In this document: positions 1 through 8,639 of the stretch, one piece after another
How positions within the stretch are numbered: position 1 is the stretch's first letter
Layout: each line of letters starts with the position of its first letter
Assembly: GCA_024224815.1 (NCBI GenBank)
Contig: JAAENC010001036.1
Coordinates: 32,618-96,617 of the forward strand
DNA: 64,000 nt
Origin: Chloroflexota bacterium
Lineage (GTDB): Bacteria > Chloroflexota > Anaerolineae > Anaerolineales > Villigracilaceae
Reading direction: 5' to 3'
Program-made: the position numbers and the translations under genes
Notes under the pieces: model-generated
Database searches by the model: none
What the model was told of the DNA's origin: nothing
The model's input: the letters and a program-made list of their open reading frames with translations, nothing else

Positions 1-2
1 GC

Positions 3-89
3 TTGAAAGCTTTCTATGAGGAGCTCATCGTTGTTTACAAAACTCCCTGTTTCTCTTCCTACCGGCTTATTTATATCTGGAATATATAA
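3..89 (+). CDS. possible 3' end of an upstream gene
   Basis: Only one frame is open from the left edge. It runs about 28 codons to a TAA at 87-89 and stops seven bases before a strong terminator hairpin. This position fits the C-terminus of a gene that begins outside the window. The peptide is too short to place in a family and could be chance. Confidence 0.25.
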   Translation: MKAFYEELIVVYKTPCFSSYRLIYIWNI

Positions 90-95
90 GTTCTT

Positions 96-129
96 AAAGA
101 CTTGATGCATTTATGCATCAAGTCTTTTT
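96..129 (+). terminator. Rho-independent terminator
   Basis: A perfect 14-bp stem (AAAGACTTGATGCA with its complement) closes a 4-base loop and is followed by T residues. It would end transcription entering from the left and separates that gene from the symporter operon. Confidence 0.8.
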
Positions 130-206
130 ATATTAGGAGATTCAGATCAAAATCACATACACCGAGAATATTAAATAACTATCTATAATTGATAGAGGAG
201 AATACT

Positions 207-482
207 ATGCTTCATAAACCAGCAAGTCCTCAGAAAGAGGATAATGCAATTCCCTATAAGACCCGTTTAGGTGTACGAATGTTTATCTTTTACGCCCTGA
301 TCTACGCAGGTTTTGTCGTTATTAATATCACCAAACCTGTTTTGATGGAAAAGACAATTGTTTTTGGATTGAATTTAGCCGTCGTATATGGTTTTGGATT
401 GATCATATTATCATTGATAATGGCCCTGATCTACAATCGACTTTGCACTAAAGCAGAAAAAGCTTCAGAGGGAGATAAATAA
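207..482 (+). CDS. DUF485 family membrane protein (YjcH-like)
   Basis: A small protein of 91 residues with two hydrophobic segments, about residues 24-45 and 56-80, and charged ends. This is the DUF485 layout seen in E. coli YjcH, which is encoded just before the acetate symporter ActP. The ATG at 207 is chosen because a GAGGAG ribosome site lies six bases upstream; an earlier in-frame TTG at 189 would overlap that site. The stop is one base before the symporter start, so the two genes are surely co-transcribed. The molecular role of DUF485 proteins is not established; an accessory role for the symporter is inferred from pairing. Confidence 0.85.
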   Translation: MLHKPASPQKEDNAIPYKTRLGVRMFIFYALIYAGFVVINITKPVLMEKTIVFGLNLAVVYGFGLIILSLIMALIYNRLCTKAEKASEGDK

Positions 483-483
483 T

Positions 484-2400
484 ATGAGTGCCTTACCCGT
501 AATTCTTTTCTTATTTTTTGTTGGGCTTGTTTTAGGATTATCTTTCTTCTTTGCTGGTAAAGCCAAATCGGCCAGCGGTTATTTTGCGGCTGGAGGCAAT
601 ATACATTGGGCTGTGAATGGGATCGCTTTTGCTGGAGATTATCTATCTGCAGCATCATTTTTAGGCATTTGTGGCATGATTGCCACACTCGGTTATGATG
701 GCTTTCTTTATTCCATCGGATATTTGGCGGGCTGGGTTGTAGCACTTTTTGTGGTTTCTGAGCCAATGAAAAGATTGGGGAAATACACCTTTGCAGATGC
801 GCTTGATGCAAAATTCAATTCACGGGGTATTCGACTGGCGGCTTCGATTAGCACCTTGGTAGTTTCTCTTTTCTATCTTATCCCGCAGATGGTTGGTGCG
901 GGTGTTTTGGTTACACCTTTATTGGGTTTATCACATGCTACTGGTGTGATTATGGTTGGGGCAATTGTTATTACCATTGTTGCTACAGCGGGTATGACTT
1001 CAACCACCTACGTACAATTTCTTAAAGGTGGGTTGTTAATTGTGTTCTCCACTATATTGGTAGCGGCTGTCTGCGTGCGTGGTCTTAGTACAATGCCTAA
1101 TGGAAGCCATGAATTTCAGGCTCTATCTGTAGAAATTTCTGGAGAAAAAGTCGTTGTACAAGATAATGTCTATGAATATCTTGAGCAATACGAATCTAAG
1201 GGAAAAGTTTTTGTTTCCTTAGCTGATGCAAATGAAAAGACTAGTTGGTGGAAACTCGAAACGAACGAGAGCGGCGAAGCTATTCTCTTAGAGTCTCAAT
1301 ATGCCTCGACAAAAGCAGACGGTAGTGAGTGGATCAATGGTGCGCCAGCCTCCGAAGAAAATCAACTGCTCCAAGTTGGCAATCTATCACAAATTGCTGG
1401 GAAGAGTGGACCAGAAGCAGATTCCGGCAGTGTGGGTGTTTTTAAATTCTTGTCTTTGATCAGCGATAAAGACAGCACTGTTCAGCTATGGAAGAAAACC
1501 TCCTTTGAGAAAAATGGTGAAAGCTTGACTCTCTATTACCCAGAGCAAATTAGCGGAAATTTATTCATGCGCCCTGGTTTGAAATTCAAAGTGGAAGGTA
1601 GCTTTATTGACCGCGTTGATTTTATTTCCCTAATGCTGGCGCTTTTCTTCGGGACGGCAGCGCTGCCTCATGTCTTGATCCGCTACTACACAGTTCCTGA
1701 TGCAGCCTCAGCGCGGAAATCGACCATTGTTGCTATCGCAGCTATCGGCTTCTTTTATATCCTGACCCTTTATATGGGCTTGGGCGCAATGGTAAATGGG
1801 GTTCTCAACCCCGTAGATGGGAATATGTCTGCGCCTTTGCTGGCAAAATCTTTTGGCGTTTTTCTTTTTGCCGTTATTTCCGCCATTGCCTTTGCAACGG
1901 TCTTGGGCACTGTCAGCGGATTGATTGTAGCAGCCTCCGGTGCTGTAGCGCATGATTTTATGGATATGTTCCTCAAGATCAAGATGACGGATAATCAAAA
2001 AGTTTTGGCAGGGAAGATAACCGCAGTTGTCGTGGGTATTCTTGCGATTATATTGGGTATTATCTTTGAAGGAATGAATGTCTCCTTCTTGGTAGGGTGG
2101 GCTTTTGCTGTTGCAGCTTCTGCCAATTTACCGGCCATTATGATGGTTCTATTCTGGGATAAAACGACATCTCAAGGTGTGGTAGCTTCTGTCTTTATAG
2201 GTATCGTGGCAGCTCTGGGCATTATTTTGCTCTCCCCCGATATGTATGTCCGCTATGGCCTAGACCCCGCTTCTGCTCCCTTCAGTTTTAGCCAGCCGGG
2301 CTTATTCTCTATTCCTATTAGTTTTATTACCCTGATCGTTGTATCACTAATGACTCAGAAAATGAAAAAAGAAGTAGTTGCACCCGAGCTAGCAGCTTAG
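484..2400 (+). CDS. sodium:solute symporter, ActP-like cation/acetate symporter
   Basis: A 638-residue polytopic membrane protein of the SSS family, probably importing acetate or another short monocarboxylate with a cation. The N-terminal helices include the family-typical stretch GDYLSAASFLGI, and conserved helices continue to the C-terminus. It is about 90 residues longer than E. coli ActP: residues about 200-373 form a hydrophilic insert with many charged and polar residues between two membrane helices. The pairing with DUF485 supports the ActP-type assignment. Substrate is inferred from family and context, not proved. Confidence 0.85.
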   Translation: MSALPVILFLFFVGLVLGLSFFFAGKAKSASGYFAAGGNIHWAVNGIAFAGDYLSAASFLGICGMIATLGYDGFLYSIGYLAGWVVALFVVSEPMKRLGKYTFADALDAKFNSRGIRLAASISTLVVSLFYLIPQMVGAGVLVTPLLGLSHATGVIMVGAIVITIVATAGMTSTTYVQFLKGGLLIVFSTILVAAVCVRGLSTMPNGSHEFQALSVEISGEKVVVQDNVYEYLEQYESKGKVFVSLADANEKTSWWKLETNESGEAILLESQYASTKADGSEWINGAPASEENQLLQVGNLSQIAGKSGPEADSGSVGVFKFLSLISDKDSTVQLWKKTSFEKNGESLTLYYPEQISGNLFMRPGLKFKVEGSFIDRVDFISLMLALFFGTAALPHVLIRYYTVPDAASARKSTIVAIAAIGFFYILTLYMGLGAMVNGVLNPVDGNMSAPLLAKSFGVFLFAVISAIAFATVLGTVSGLIVAASGAVAHDFMDMFLKIKMTDNQKVLAGKITAVVVGILAIILGIIFEGMNVSFLVGWAFAVAASANLPAIMMVLFWDKTTSQGVVASVFIGIVAALGIILLSPDMYVRYGLDPASAPFSFSQPGLFSIPISFITLIVVSLMTQKMKKEVVAPELAA

Positions 2401-2426
2401 GCCGCATTTTTCTTGGTTCACAAATT

Positions 2427-2467
2427 AAGAATAAGTCTCGTCTTTAAAGATGGGGCTTATTCTTTTA
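2427..2467 (+). terminator. terminator after the symporter operon
   Basis: AAGAATAAG pairs with CTTATTCTT around an imperfect 20-base loop, followed by a short T-run. It lies just downstream of the symporter stop. Confidence 0.6.
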
Positions 2468-2504
2468 AAGGGTATAATCAGCGCATCTCAAAATGGAGCC
2501 AAAA

Positions 2505-2996
2505 ATGTCCTTTTTAAATCTGCCTTTCCTTCTTGAAACTCGCCGCAATCATGCGCTCGAACACGCTACGCTGAAAATTCTAAGTCCTAAATATCCCGCT
2601 GTGCCAATGGGCGGACACTCTAACCCAACTGGCTATTTTGTTATGGGAGATGTTCATGTGGATGATCTCCGCTCCGCTGCGGATGAGGCCCTCGAGCGTT
2701 TACGCGCCGGAGAAAGCGATCTTGCCATTCATCCGGGATGCGGAACAAACTACGCGACATCGGGCTTGCTTGCCGGTTCTCTAGCTTGGTTCGGATTGAA
2801 GGGCAACGGTGCGTGGTACAAAAAACTATGGAGAATTCCCTTCATTTTGCCTTTAGCGCTACTCGTTTGGGGGTTGAGTAAACCGCTGGGTCCCAAGTTG
2901 CAAGCCAAGGTCACGACCGAAGCGAATCTTGGGGCAATGGAAATTGTATCGGTTAATAAAATCCGTCCAGCCTTGCATCGTGTAATTACTCGATAA
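2505..2996 (+). CDS. DUF6391 family protein
   Basis: About 163 residues. The N-terminal part contains RRNHALEHATLKIL, GGHSNPTGYF and the motif HPGCGTN, and the C-terminal part has two hydrophobic segments separated by a short loop. This matches DUF6391, a family found mainly in Chloroflexi and Cyanobacteria with no known function. The His/Cys/Gly-rich N-terminal motifs look like a conserved binding or catalytic site. ATG 2505 is preferred over ATG 2493 because GGAG (2495-2498) sits six bases before it. It is four bases upstream of holA and probably co-transcribed with it. Confidence 0.75.
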   Translation: MSFLNLPFLLETRRNHALEHATLKILSPKYPAVPMGGHSNPTGYFVMGDVHVDDLRSAADEALERLRAGESDLAIHPGCGTNYATSGLLAGSLAWFGLKGNGAWYKKLWRIPFILPLALLVWGLSKPLGPKLQAKVTTEANLGAMEIVSVNKIRPALHRVITR

Positions 2997-3000
2997 TCCT

Positions 3001-3975
3001 ATGGCCAAGAATAGCTTACGCATCCTTTTTATCTACGGAAATGATGAATTTGCGCTCGCGCGTCGATTGAAAAAAGTTCAGCAGCGCGTAGATAAAGAGG
3101 GAATGAACACCACCCAGCTCGAAGCGCGTACGATGAGAAAAGAAGAGCTAAATACGGCTGTCAACGCGATGCCATTTTTAGCCGAACGTAGATTGGTATT
3201 ATTAGAGAAGCCATCAGGGGAATATAGAGGAAAAAATCAGCGAAATGATTTTATTGCTTTCCTGGAGAGTGTCCCTGAAACAACAGTTCTGGTGCTTTTT
3301 GAAGAAATGGACGAGAAAAAGGCAGCAAAAAATTGGCTTGTTAAATGGGCACAAGGTGCAAAAGAAATTGCGCGGGCAGAGGCGTTTATGCTCCCCAAAG
3401 CCTGGCAAACGGCCGATTGGGTAGCTCGTATCCAGAAAGAAGCGAAGTCGCAGGGCGGAGAAATCGAGAGCCAAGCTGCCGCGCGTTTAGCAGAAATGAC
3501 GGGAACAAATACGCGCCAAGCTGCGCAAGAAATTACAAAATTGCTCACTTATGCAAATTTTTCCCGCTCGATCACCCTCGCAGATGTGGAGTTGTTAAGT
3601 GTAAATACCGCGCAAGGCGATATTTTTGAACTTGTTGATGCATTGGGGAATGGTCGGGGCAAAGACGCGCAGGCCATGTTACATCAATTGCTTGACGAGC
3701 AAGATGCCTTCTCAATTTTTGGGATGGTTGTGCGGCAATTCAGGCTTTTGCTCTTAGCTCGTGAAGTGCTTGATAACCGGGGCAATGTGCAAGCAGAATT
3801 AAAACAGCACTCTTTCGTTGCCAAAAAACTGACTGCACAGGCGCGCCATTTTGAAATATCAACGCTTGAAGCCATCTATAAACGATTATTGCTTATAGAT
3901 GAGGAAGCAAAAACGGGCAAAACGGCTCTTGATCTATCTTTGGATATGTTGGTCGTGGAATTAGCGGGGAAATAA
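3001..3975 (+). CDS. holA: DNA polymerase III subunit delta (HolA)
   Basis: A protein of 324 residues close to the usual length of the clamp-loader delta subunit, which opens the beta sliding clamp. The start is typical for the family (ILFIYGNDEFALARRLKKVQ). Central LPKAWQTADWV and AARLAEMTGTNTRQAAQEITKL, followed by a segment around DIFELVDALGNGRG, correspond to the lid and collar regions. Delta does not bind ATP, and no Walker motif is seen. Assignment is by overall family resemblance and length. Confidence 0.9.
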   Translation: MAKNSLRILFIYGNDEFALARRLKKVQQRVDKEGMNTTQLEARTMRKEELNTAVNAMPFLAERRLVLLEKPSGEYRGKNQRNDFIAFLESVPETTVLVLFEEMDEKKAAKNWLVKWAQGAKEIARAEAFMLPKAWQTADWVARIQKEAKSQGGEIESQAAARLAEMTGTNTRQAAQEITKLLTYANFSRSITLADVELLSVNTAQGDIFELVDALGNGRGKDAQAMLHQLLDEQDAFSIFGMVVRQFRLLLLAREVLDNRGNVQAELKQHSFVAKKLTAQARHFEISTLEAIYKRLLLIDEEAKTGKTALDLSLDMLVVELAGK

Positions 3976-4111
3976 ACCTTTCTATAATTATCTCACCCAA
4001 GCGGATACGAGATCATCTCTGTTTCCCAATTACATTTTGGAAATAGCAATAATATTTACAGTTCTATTTCGTAACATGAACATGCTATTGACGAAAAAGC
4101 AGGAAAGCATA

Positions 4112-4591
4112 ATGCAGAAAACAAGACATATCTTAATACACCTAATTACTATAATGCTCCTTACCTCCTTATCTTCTTGTAGTTCAACTGTTGAGCCACC
4201 ACTTGAATTTGAAGAAGGGAATCTAAATAATCAAGTGAGACTTTTTGTCAGTCCTCAAGGGAACACATTTAAATCTACTGATCCAATTGCTCTTGGGATG
4301 ATGTTCAAGACAGATACGGATATAGTTTTCCCAAACAATTACAATCTACGCTTATTTATTAGGGACAAAGAAAGTTGGAGAGAAATATCAGAGAAACCTG
4401 TTAATAGATATCCAATCGGAGAGTTCGTATTTTTTCCTGCAACTTCTCCTCAAGTGCTTTCTTTCTTTGTTGAACCCGAAGTAGTTACTGCACAGAAGTA
4501 TTGGGTACGAATCTATGTTTCGGGCGAGATGATAGAGAACGGCGTTTCAAAAACAGTAGCATCCTACATCGACATTGAAATGAGACCATGA
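4112..4591 (+). CDS. putative lipoprotein, unknown function
   Basis: A 159-residue protein with an N-terminal signal peptide and lipobox LSSC at residues 20-23, so it is probably anchored to the membrane by a lipidated Cys23. The rest is a soluble, beta-rich-looking domain with no family I recognise. ATG 4112 is chosen because AGGAA lies six bases upstream and the lipoprotein signal begins there; the frame is open further upstream to 4037 but without a ribosome site. No nearby gene suggests a role. Confidence 0.6.
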   Translation: MQKTRHILIHLITIMLLTSLSSCSSTVEPPLEFEEGNLNNQVRLFVSPQGNTFKSTDPIALGMMFKTDTDIVFPNNYNLRLFIRDKESWREISEKPVNRYPIGEFVFFPATSPQVLSFFVEPEVVTAQKYWVRIYVSGEMIENGVSKTVASYIDIEMRP

Positions 4592-4779
4592 TAACGATTT
4601 TCTCAATGCTCATCGTTTGGTAAGAGAAGAGTGTTTTACTTCCCAGAAATAATCTTTTTTGAGTGCTTTTGTTAGAACGCCCCAAGCATTGCATTATCTA
4701 CATCAAATTTGTTGGTCACGACGCTGCCTATCGTAAAGGTAAAATGCCATTAAAGATGGCGAGAGTGAGCTTTAATTTC

Positions 4780-5100
4780 TCATTTAAGATCATCTCGCAA
4801 AGGATAAAAAACATCCATAATTTCACAGTCAGTTAATGCTCGCCCGCTGTGTTTCACATTTGCAGGGATCAGTGCAATTTTCCCTTTTTCGAGCAACTCT
4901 TTTTCGCCATCGAGAATCATTTCAAATTTGCCCTCCACAACAACTGAAATTTGCTCTTGCGGGTGTGCATGTTCGGGCAATTCTGCGCCCTTTTCAATGC
5001 GCCAAAAAGATGTGGTCATATTTTCTGTATGGGCAAATTTCCCGTGAAAACCAGGCACCATTTCTTTTTCTTTTAGTGTCGAAAGATCAACAAAAGCCAT
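4780..5100 (-). CDS. small cupin-domain protein
   Basis: 106 residues forming one cupin barrel. The first cupin motif is visible as PEHAHPQEQISVVVEGKFEM and the second as PANVKHSGRAL. The histidines and glutamate would bind a metal ion. Proteins of this type are often metal-dependent isomerases, dioxygenases or sugar-binding regulators, but the substrate cannot be told. It is divergent from the DUF711 gene that starts 65 bases away. Confidence 0.85.
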   Translation of the reverse strand: MAFVDLSTLKEKEMVPGFHGKFAHTENMTTSFWRIEKGAELPEHAHPQEQISVVVEGKFEMILDGEKELLEKGKIALIPANVKHSGRALTDCEIMDVFYPLRDDLK

Positions 5101-5165
5101 TTTTTTCTCCTCATATTTTTTTGCAGTAGAATCACCTCCATTCTAAACCATAAAAGGATTCTCAT

Positions 5166-6371
5166 ATGAAAATTCGCTCCATTACCTATTTTTTTAATCC
5201 CGGATTTCCGCTTGATGAAAATAAACTTCGTGCTGCGGATGATTTTCTCCGTAATGCAAAAACTGCCTATCAAAATGCGGGATACGAAGTGCAAACCACA
5301 CGCCTAGCAACGCCCTCCTTTATCAAAATTCTCGGCGAAAGTAATTTGGATAAAACGCCCGCGCTCGCAAATCAACTTGCTTCCGCTATGGAGACAATGG
5401 ATGCTGAGTACGCATCTCTCGGCCCCGCCCTACCCGAATATCCGCGCAGCTACGAAATGATTCCTGAAGCGATCGCCGCAAGCGAAAACATTTTCTTTTC
5501 TGGCGAAATGGCTTCTGCGGAAAAAGGAATTTCCCTTCCTGCTATCAAAGCGTGTGCTGATGTGATCGTTAAAGCCGCAACTATCGAAGCGAATGGTTTT
5601 GCCAATTTACGTTTTACCGCATTAGCAAATGTCCCCGCTGGCGGGCCTTTTTTCCCCGCTGCCTATCATGATGGGGATGAACCAGCTTTTGCGCTTGCCC
5701 TCGAAGCCGCTGATTTAGCAGTAGATGCTTTTGACGGAGAAAATACTGTAGATGAAGGGCGAAAAAAACTGGTCGAATCCTTTGAATCTCATGGGCAAAA
5801 TCTTAGCAAAATCGCTAATTCGTTGAATTGCAGATTCTTGGGGCTTGATTTCTCCCTTGCCCCTTTCCCTGATGATGCAATTTCATTGGGCGGCGCAATA
5901 GAAGGTTTTGGTGTTCCCAAAGTGGGGATGCACGGCTCGTTGGCGGCATCCGCTATTTTGGCAGAATCCATTCAAAAGGCAGAATTTCTACACACCGGCT
6001 TTAACGGGATGATGATGCCCGTTCTCGAAGATTCTGTTTTGGCGAAACGTGCTGCTGAGGGGAGTTTAACGGTGAAAGATTTGCTGCTTTATTCTGCGGT
6101 TTGCGGGACGGGCTTGGATACTGTCCCTTTGGCGGGAGATGTGAGAAAGGAAGAAATTGCTGCTTTATTGCTGGATGTCTCAGCCTTGTCGTTGAGATTG
6201 GCAAAGCCGCTTACGGCGCGGTTGATGCCGATCCCCGGCAAGCAAGCTGGGGACAGGAGCGAATTCGATTTCGCCTTTTTTGCTAATAGCCGCGTGATGA
6301 GATTAGAATCCGATGGGTTGAATCATCCTTTTGCTGGAGATGAAATTATCCAAATAAAGCCGCGTTTATAA
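5166..6371 (+). CDS. DUF711 (PFL-like) family protein
   Basis: A 401-residue soluble protein. It resembles the DUF711 family in length and in segments such as RSITYFFNPGF near the start, ANVPAGGPFFPAAYH, and CRFLGLDFSLAPFPDDAIS. DUF711 proteins are distant relatives of pyruvate formate-lyase by fold, and no activity is established. No glycyl-radical motif or Cys-Cys pair is visible here, so formate-lyase activity should not be assumed. A ribosome site AAAGG precedes the ATG. Confidence 0.75.
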   Translation: MKIRSITYFFNPGFPLDENKLRAADDFLRNAKTAYQNAGYEVQTTRLATPSFIKILGESNLDKTPALANQLASAMETMDAEYASLGPALPEYPRSYEMIPEAIAASENIFFSGEMASAEKGISLPAIKACADVIVKAATIEANGFANLRFTALANVPAGGPFFPAAYHDGDEPAFALALEAADLAVDAFDGENTVDEGRKKLVESFESHGQNLSKIANSLNCRFLGLDFSLAPFPDDAISLGGAIEGFGVPKVGMHGSLAASAILAESIQKAEFLHTGFNGMMMPVLEDSVLAKRAAEGSLTVKDLLLYSAVCGTGLDTVPLAGDVRKEEIAALLLDVSALSLRLAKPLTARLMPIPGKQAGDRSEFDFAFFANSRVMRLESDGLNHPFAGDEIIQIKPRL

Positions 6372-6380
6372 ATTGAATTT

Positions 6381-6455
6381 GCGAGGAGAATGCTCCTCCG
6401 ACGAAGCAATCTCACCGAGTTTGAGACCGCGTCGTCGCAAAAACATGCTCCTCGC
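6381..6455. repeat. intergenic palindromic repeat, GAAGCAATCTC family, copy 1
   Basis: GCGAGGAG at the left pairs with CTCCTCGC at the right, and the core has GACGAAGCAATCTC. The same core and ends recur at about 13270, 59042, 59156 and 61842. Confidence 0.7.
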
Positions 6456-6534
6456 GGAATCATTTGATATTTCTCTGTGCGCTCGCTGTACTCTGTGGTA
6501 AAACTGAGCGGAGAATATATTATTGGAGGCTACG

Positions 6535-7452
6535 ATGAATTTACCGAAATATGCTTATTTTAAAAACAAGATTGTCCCCTATGCAGAGGCGAAGGTGGGC
6601 GTGCTGACCCATGCATTAAATTATGGAACGGGCGTTTTTGGCGGGGTGCGGGCTTATAAAAATGATGATGATGGAAATTTATATCTTTTCCGTCCTTACG
6701 ATCATTACAAACGCTTTTTGAATTCGTGCAAAATGATGTTGATGGATTTTGACGAAACACCAGAGAGCATGACGCAACATACGATCGATTTGATTCGTAA
6801 AAGCGGTTTCAGGGAAGATGTTTATATCCGTCCTTTGGCGTATAAATCGGATGAGATCATTGGGGTGAAATTGCATGATGTGGGCGCGGATTTTACGATC
6901 GTGGCTTTGCCTTTCGGGAAGTATGTATCGAATGATACGAATGCCCATGTGACGATTTCTTCGTGGCGACGCTTGGATGATAATGTGATCCCCGCGCGCG
7001 GGAAGATCAGTGGCGCGTATGCGAATTCGGCTTTTATCAAGACCGATGCGATGCGCTCCGGTTTTGACGAGGCACTCGTTTTGACGCAAGCCGGGCATCT
7101 TTCGGAGGGTAGCGCAGAAAATATCTTTATGGTGCGGGATGGTGTTTTATATACGCCCGCTGTTTACGAAAATATCCTTGAAGGGATCACACGCCGCTCG
7201 ATCATGGAAGTGGCAGAGAAAGAATTGGGGATGAAAGTGGTCGAACGCCCGATAGACAGAACAGAAATTTATATTTGTGATGAATTCTTTATGACAGGAA
7301 CCGCCGCTCAAGTGACCGCGATTACGCAAGTGGATCATCGCCCCGTTGGGGATGGCGTAATGGGGCCGGTTGCCTCGAAATTGCGTGAGTTATTCTTTGA
7401 TATTGTGCGCGGGAAGAATCCCAATTATAAAGATTGGAATGTAGAAGTTTAG
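6535..7452 (+). CDS. ilvE: branched-chain amino acid aminotransferase
   Basis: A 305-residue fold-type IV PLP aminotransferase that performs the last step of valine, leucine and isoleucine synthesis with 2-oxoglutarate/glutamate. Visible family motifs are HALNYGTGVFGGVRAY near the N-terminus, GAYANSAFIKTDA with the PLP lysine, and LSEGSAENIFMVRDG, followed by EGITRRSIMEVA and FMTGTAAQVTAI. The start at ATG 6535 has GGAGG five bases upstream; a TTG 12 bases earlier overlaps that site. Length and motifs fit IlvE rather than D-amino-acid aminotransferase or aminodeoxychorismate lyase. Confidence 0.93.
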   Translation: MNLPKYAYFKNKIVPYAEAKVGVLTHALNYGTGVFGGVRAYKNDDDGNLYLFRPYDHYKRFLNSCKMMLMDFDETPESMTQHTIDLIRKSGFREDVYIRPLAYKSDEIIGVKLHDVGADFTIVALPFGKYVSNDTNAHVTISSWRRLDDNVIPARGKISGAYANSAFIKTDAMRSGFDEALVLTQAGHLSEGSAENIFMVRDGVLYTPAVYENILEGITRRSIMEVAEKELGMKVVERPIDRTEIYICDEFFMTGTAAQVTAITQVDHRPVGDGVMGPVASKLRELFFDIVRGKNPNYKDWNVEV

Positions 7453-7466
7453 AAAGCTAGGAAAGA

Positions 7467-7498
7467 GGGATTAGGTAATTAGGAAACAGAAAAATCTC
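7467..7498. repeat. direct repeat A flanking the 7559 gene
   Basis: A 32-base segment beginning GGGATTAGGTAATTAGG recurs at 8112-8143 with two differences. Each copy runs into its own terminator-like hairpin. Confidence 0.7.
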
Positions 7499-7528
7499 TC
7501 AAGATGAGTTGTCTTGGGAGATTTTTTT
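7490..7528 (+). terminator. terminator after ilvE
   Basis: AAAAATCTC with an extension TCAAGA pairs with TCTTGG and GAGATTTTT, followed by Ts. Confidence 0.75.
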
Positions 7529-7558
7529 ATACGTACGAGTAGAAGAAAAAATATAATT

Positions 7559-7987
7559 ATGATTAAGAATATTACTAAGGTATTTCTTCTTGCATTCAGC
7601 ATAACACTTACTTTGTCTTTGTTTCTCTTCGTGTACACCTACTTAGATCTCTACCCAAAGTCATACGATATCCAAATAAAGAAACCTGGCGTAGGCAAAT
7701 ATGTCGCAAATGGATCCACTGTAATACCTTCTGGACACAAAATTTGTGAAACACTTTCTTGGGGTATTGAAGCTCAAACAAATGAAAAGTTAAGAGTTGT
7801 GCAAAATTATTATCGAGAAAGATTTGATGAATACGCGTATTACCCTGATGTAAATACATTTACTGTATATGCGATAAATGGAGAAAAATATGGGGTATCT
7901 GTTGTGAAATATATCTGGTTTTTTACGCCGAAAACATCACCATTTGCTTATGAAGTATCAACACATATTGATTTCTGTAGATTTTGA
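7559..7987 (+). CDS. hypothetical membrane-anchored protein
   Basis: A 142-residue protein with one N-terminal hydrophobic segment (residues about 6-25) that is either a signal anchor or an uncleaved signal peptide, and a soluble remainder of about 115 residues. I recognise no family. The frame is open from TTG 7514, but that codon lies in the ilvE terminator, so ATG 7559 is taken. Its AT content is visibly higher than that of ilvE. It is flanked by a 32-base direct repeat, which leaves open that it was inserted here. Confidence 0.5.
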   Translation: MIKNITKVFLLAFSITLTLSLFLFVYTYLDLYPKSYDIQIKKPGVGKYVANGSTVIPSGHKICETLSWGIEAQTNEKLRVVQNYYRERFDEYAYYPDVNTFTVYAINGEKYGVSVVKYIWFFTPKTSPFAYEVSTHIDFCRF

Positions 7988-8111
7988 TATTAGTCTATAA
8001 ATTGCCATCAGCTAAAAGCGTACACTTGTTATTTTTTTCGCCATCGCCTATAGAAGGCTGAGAAAAACTAACTCCTATTCACCAAATACCCCCCAAAAGG
8101 ATAATTGAAAA

Positions 8112-8143
8112 GGGATTAGGTAATTGGGAAAGAGAAAAATCTC
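8112..8143. repeat. direct repeat B flanking the 7559 gene
   Basis: Second copy of the 32-base segment at 7467-7498, with two mismatches. Confidence 0.7.
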
Positions 8144-8175
8144 CCGCTCTTTTGGAAAGAGTGGGAGATTTTATT
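8136..8175. terminator. bidirectional terminator
   Basis: AAAATCTCCCGCTCTTT pairs with AAAGAGTGGGAGATTTT with a single wobble pair. T-runs on both sides would let it serve the plus-strand gene at 7559 and the minus-strand DUF1059 gene that ends at 8195. Confidence 0.75.
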
Positions 8176-8194
8176 TTAGGAATAACGACTGTTG

Positions 8195-8431
8195 CTAATC
8201 TTCTGGTAATGCTTCAAATTCTTTTTTCTTTTTTTCGAACCATTCCTTCATCGCATCTGGTTTTTGCATTAGTGCTTGCATTTCATTCATTGCATCAAGA
8301 TGTGCCTGATCTTTCTTTTGAAACATCTTTGTGCCATGCTGCTTGCTCATTTCTGCGATCTCTTCAAAAGAGTTTGCGTGAAATTCTTTCTCACATGCGC
8401 CCCCGAGTTCTTTGCAGGTCATCGTTTTCAT
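8195..8431 (-). CDS. DUF1059-like small protein
   Basis: A 78-residue cytoplasmic protein beginning MKTMTCKELGGACEKEFHA, which resembles the start of DUF1059 proteins with two conserved cysteines and a helical segment ending MSKQHGTKMF. The C-terminal third is Lys/Glu-rich and helical. Function is unknown. Confidence 0.7.
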   Translation of the reverse strand: MKTMTCKELGGACEKEFHANSFEEIAEMSKQHGTKMFQKKDQAHLDAMNEMQALMQKPDAMKEWFEKKKKEFEALPED

Positions 8432-8639
8432 ATCTTTTTATCCTTTAATAAATTCTCAAACTGAATATTGTGAATTTCAGACATTTTATGTCGCATTTAG
8501 ATAAGCAGTATAACATATTTGATTTTGTCAACAAAAAGCATATCTTCATTAATATGATGTTTTTGAATAGGTGTTGCATATAAAGCATAAATTGAATTCT
8601 GTGAGAATATCAGATATGAATACTGTACAACAAAATCAT

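Noticed and set aside
184-189. TATAAT as promoter of the DUF485/symporter pair
   Set aside because: It lies only 18 bases before the start codon, so the transcript would begin at or inside the ribosome site.
5166-6371. Pyruvate formate-lyase activity of the DUF711 protein
   Set aside because: No glycyl-radical motif or Cys-Cys pair can be seen.
7467-8143. Attachment sites of an integrated element
   Set aside because: The 32-base repeats flank only one small gene with no integrase, and each copy is part of a terminator region, so site-specific integration is not supported.
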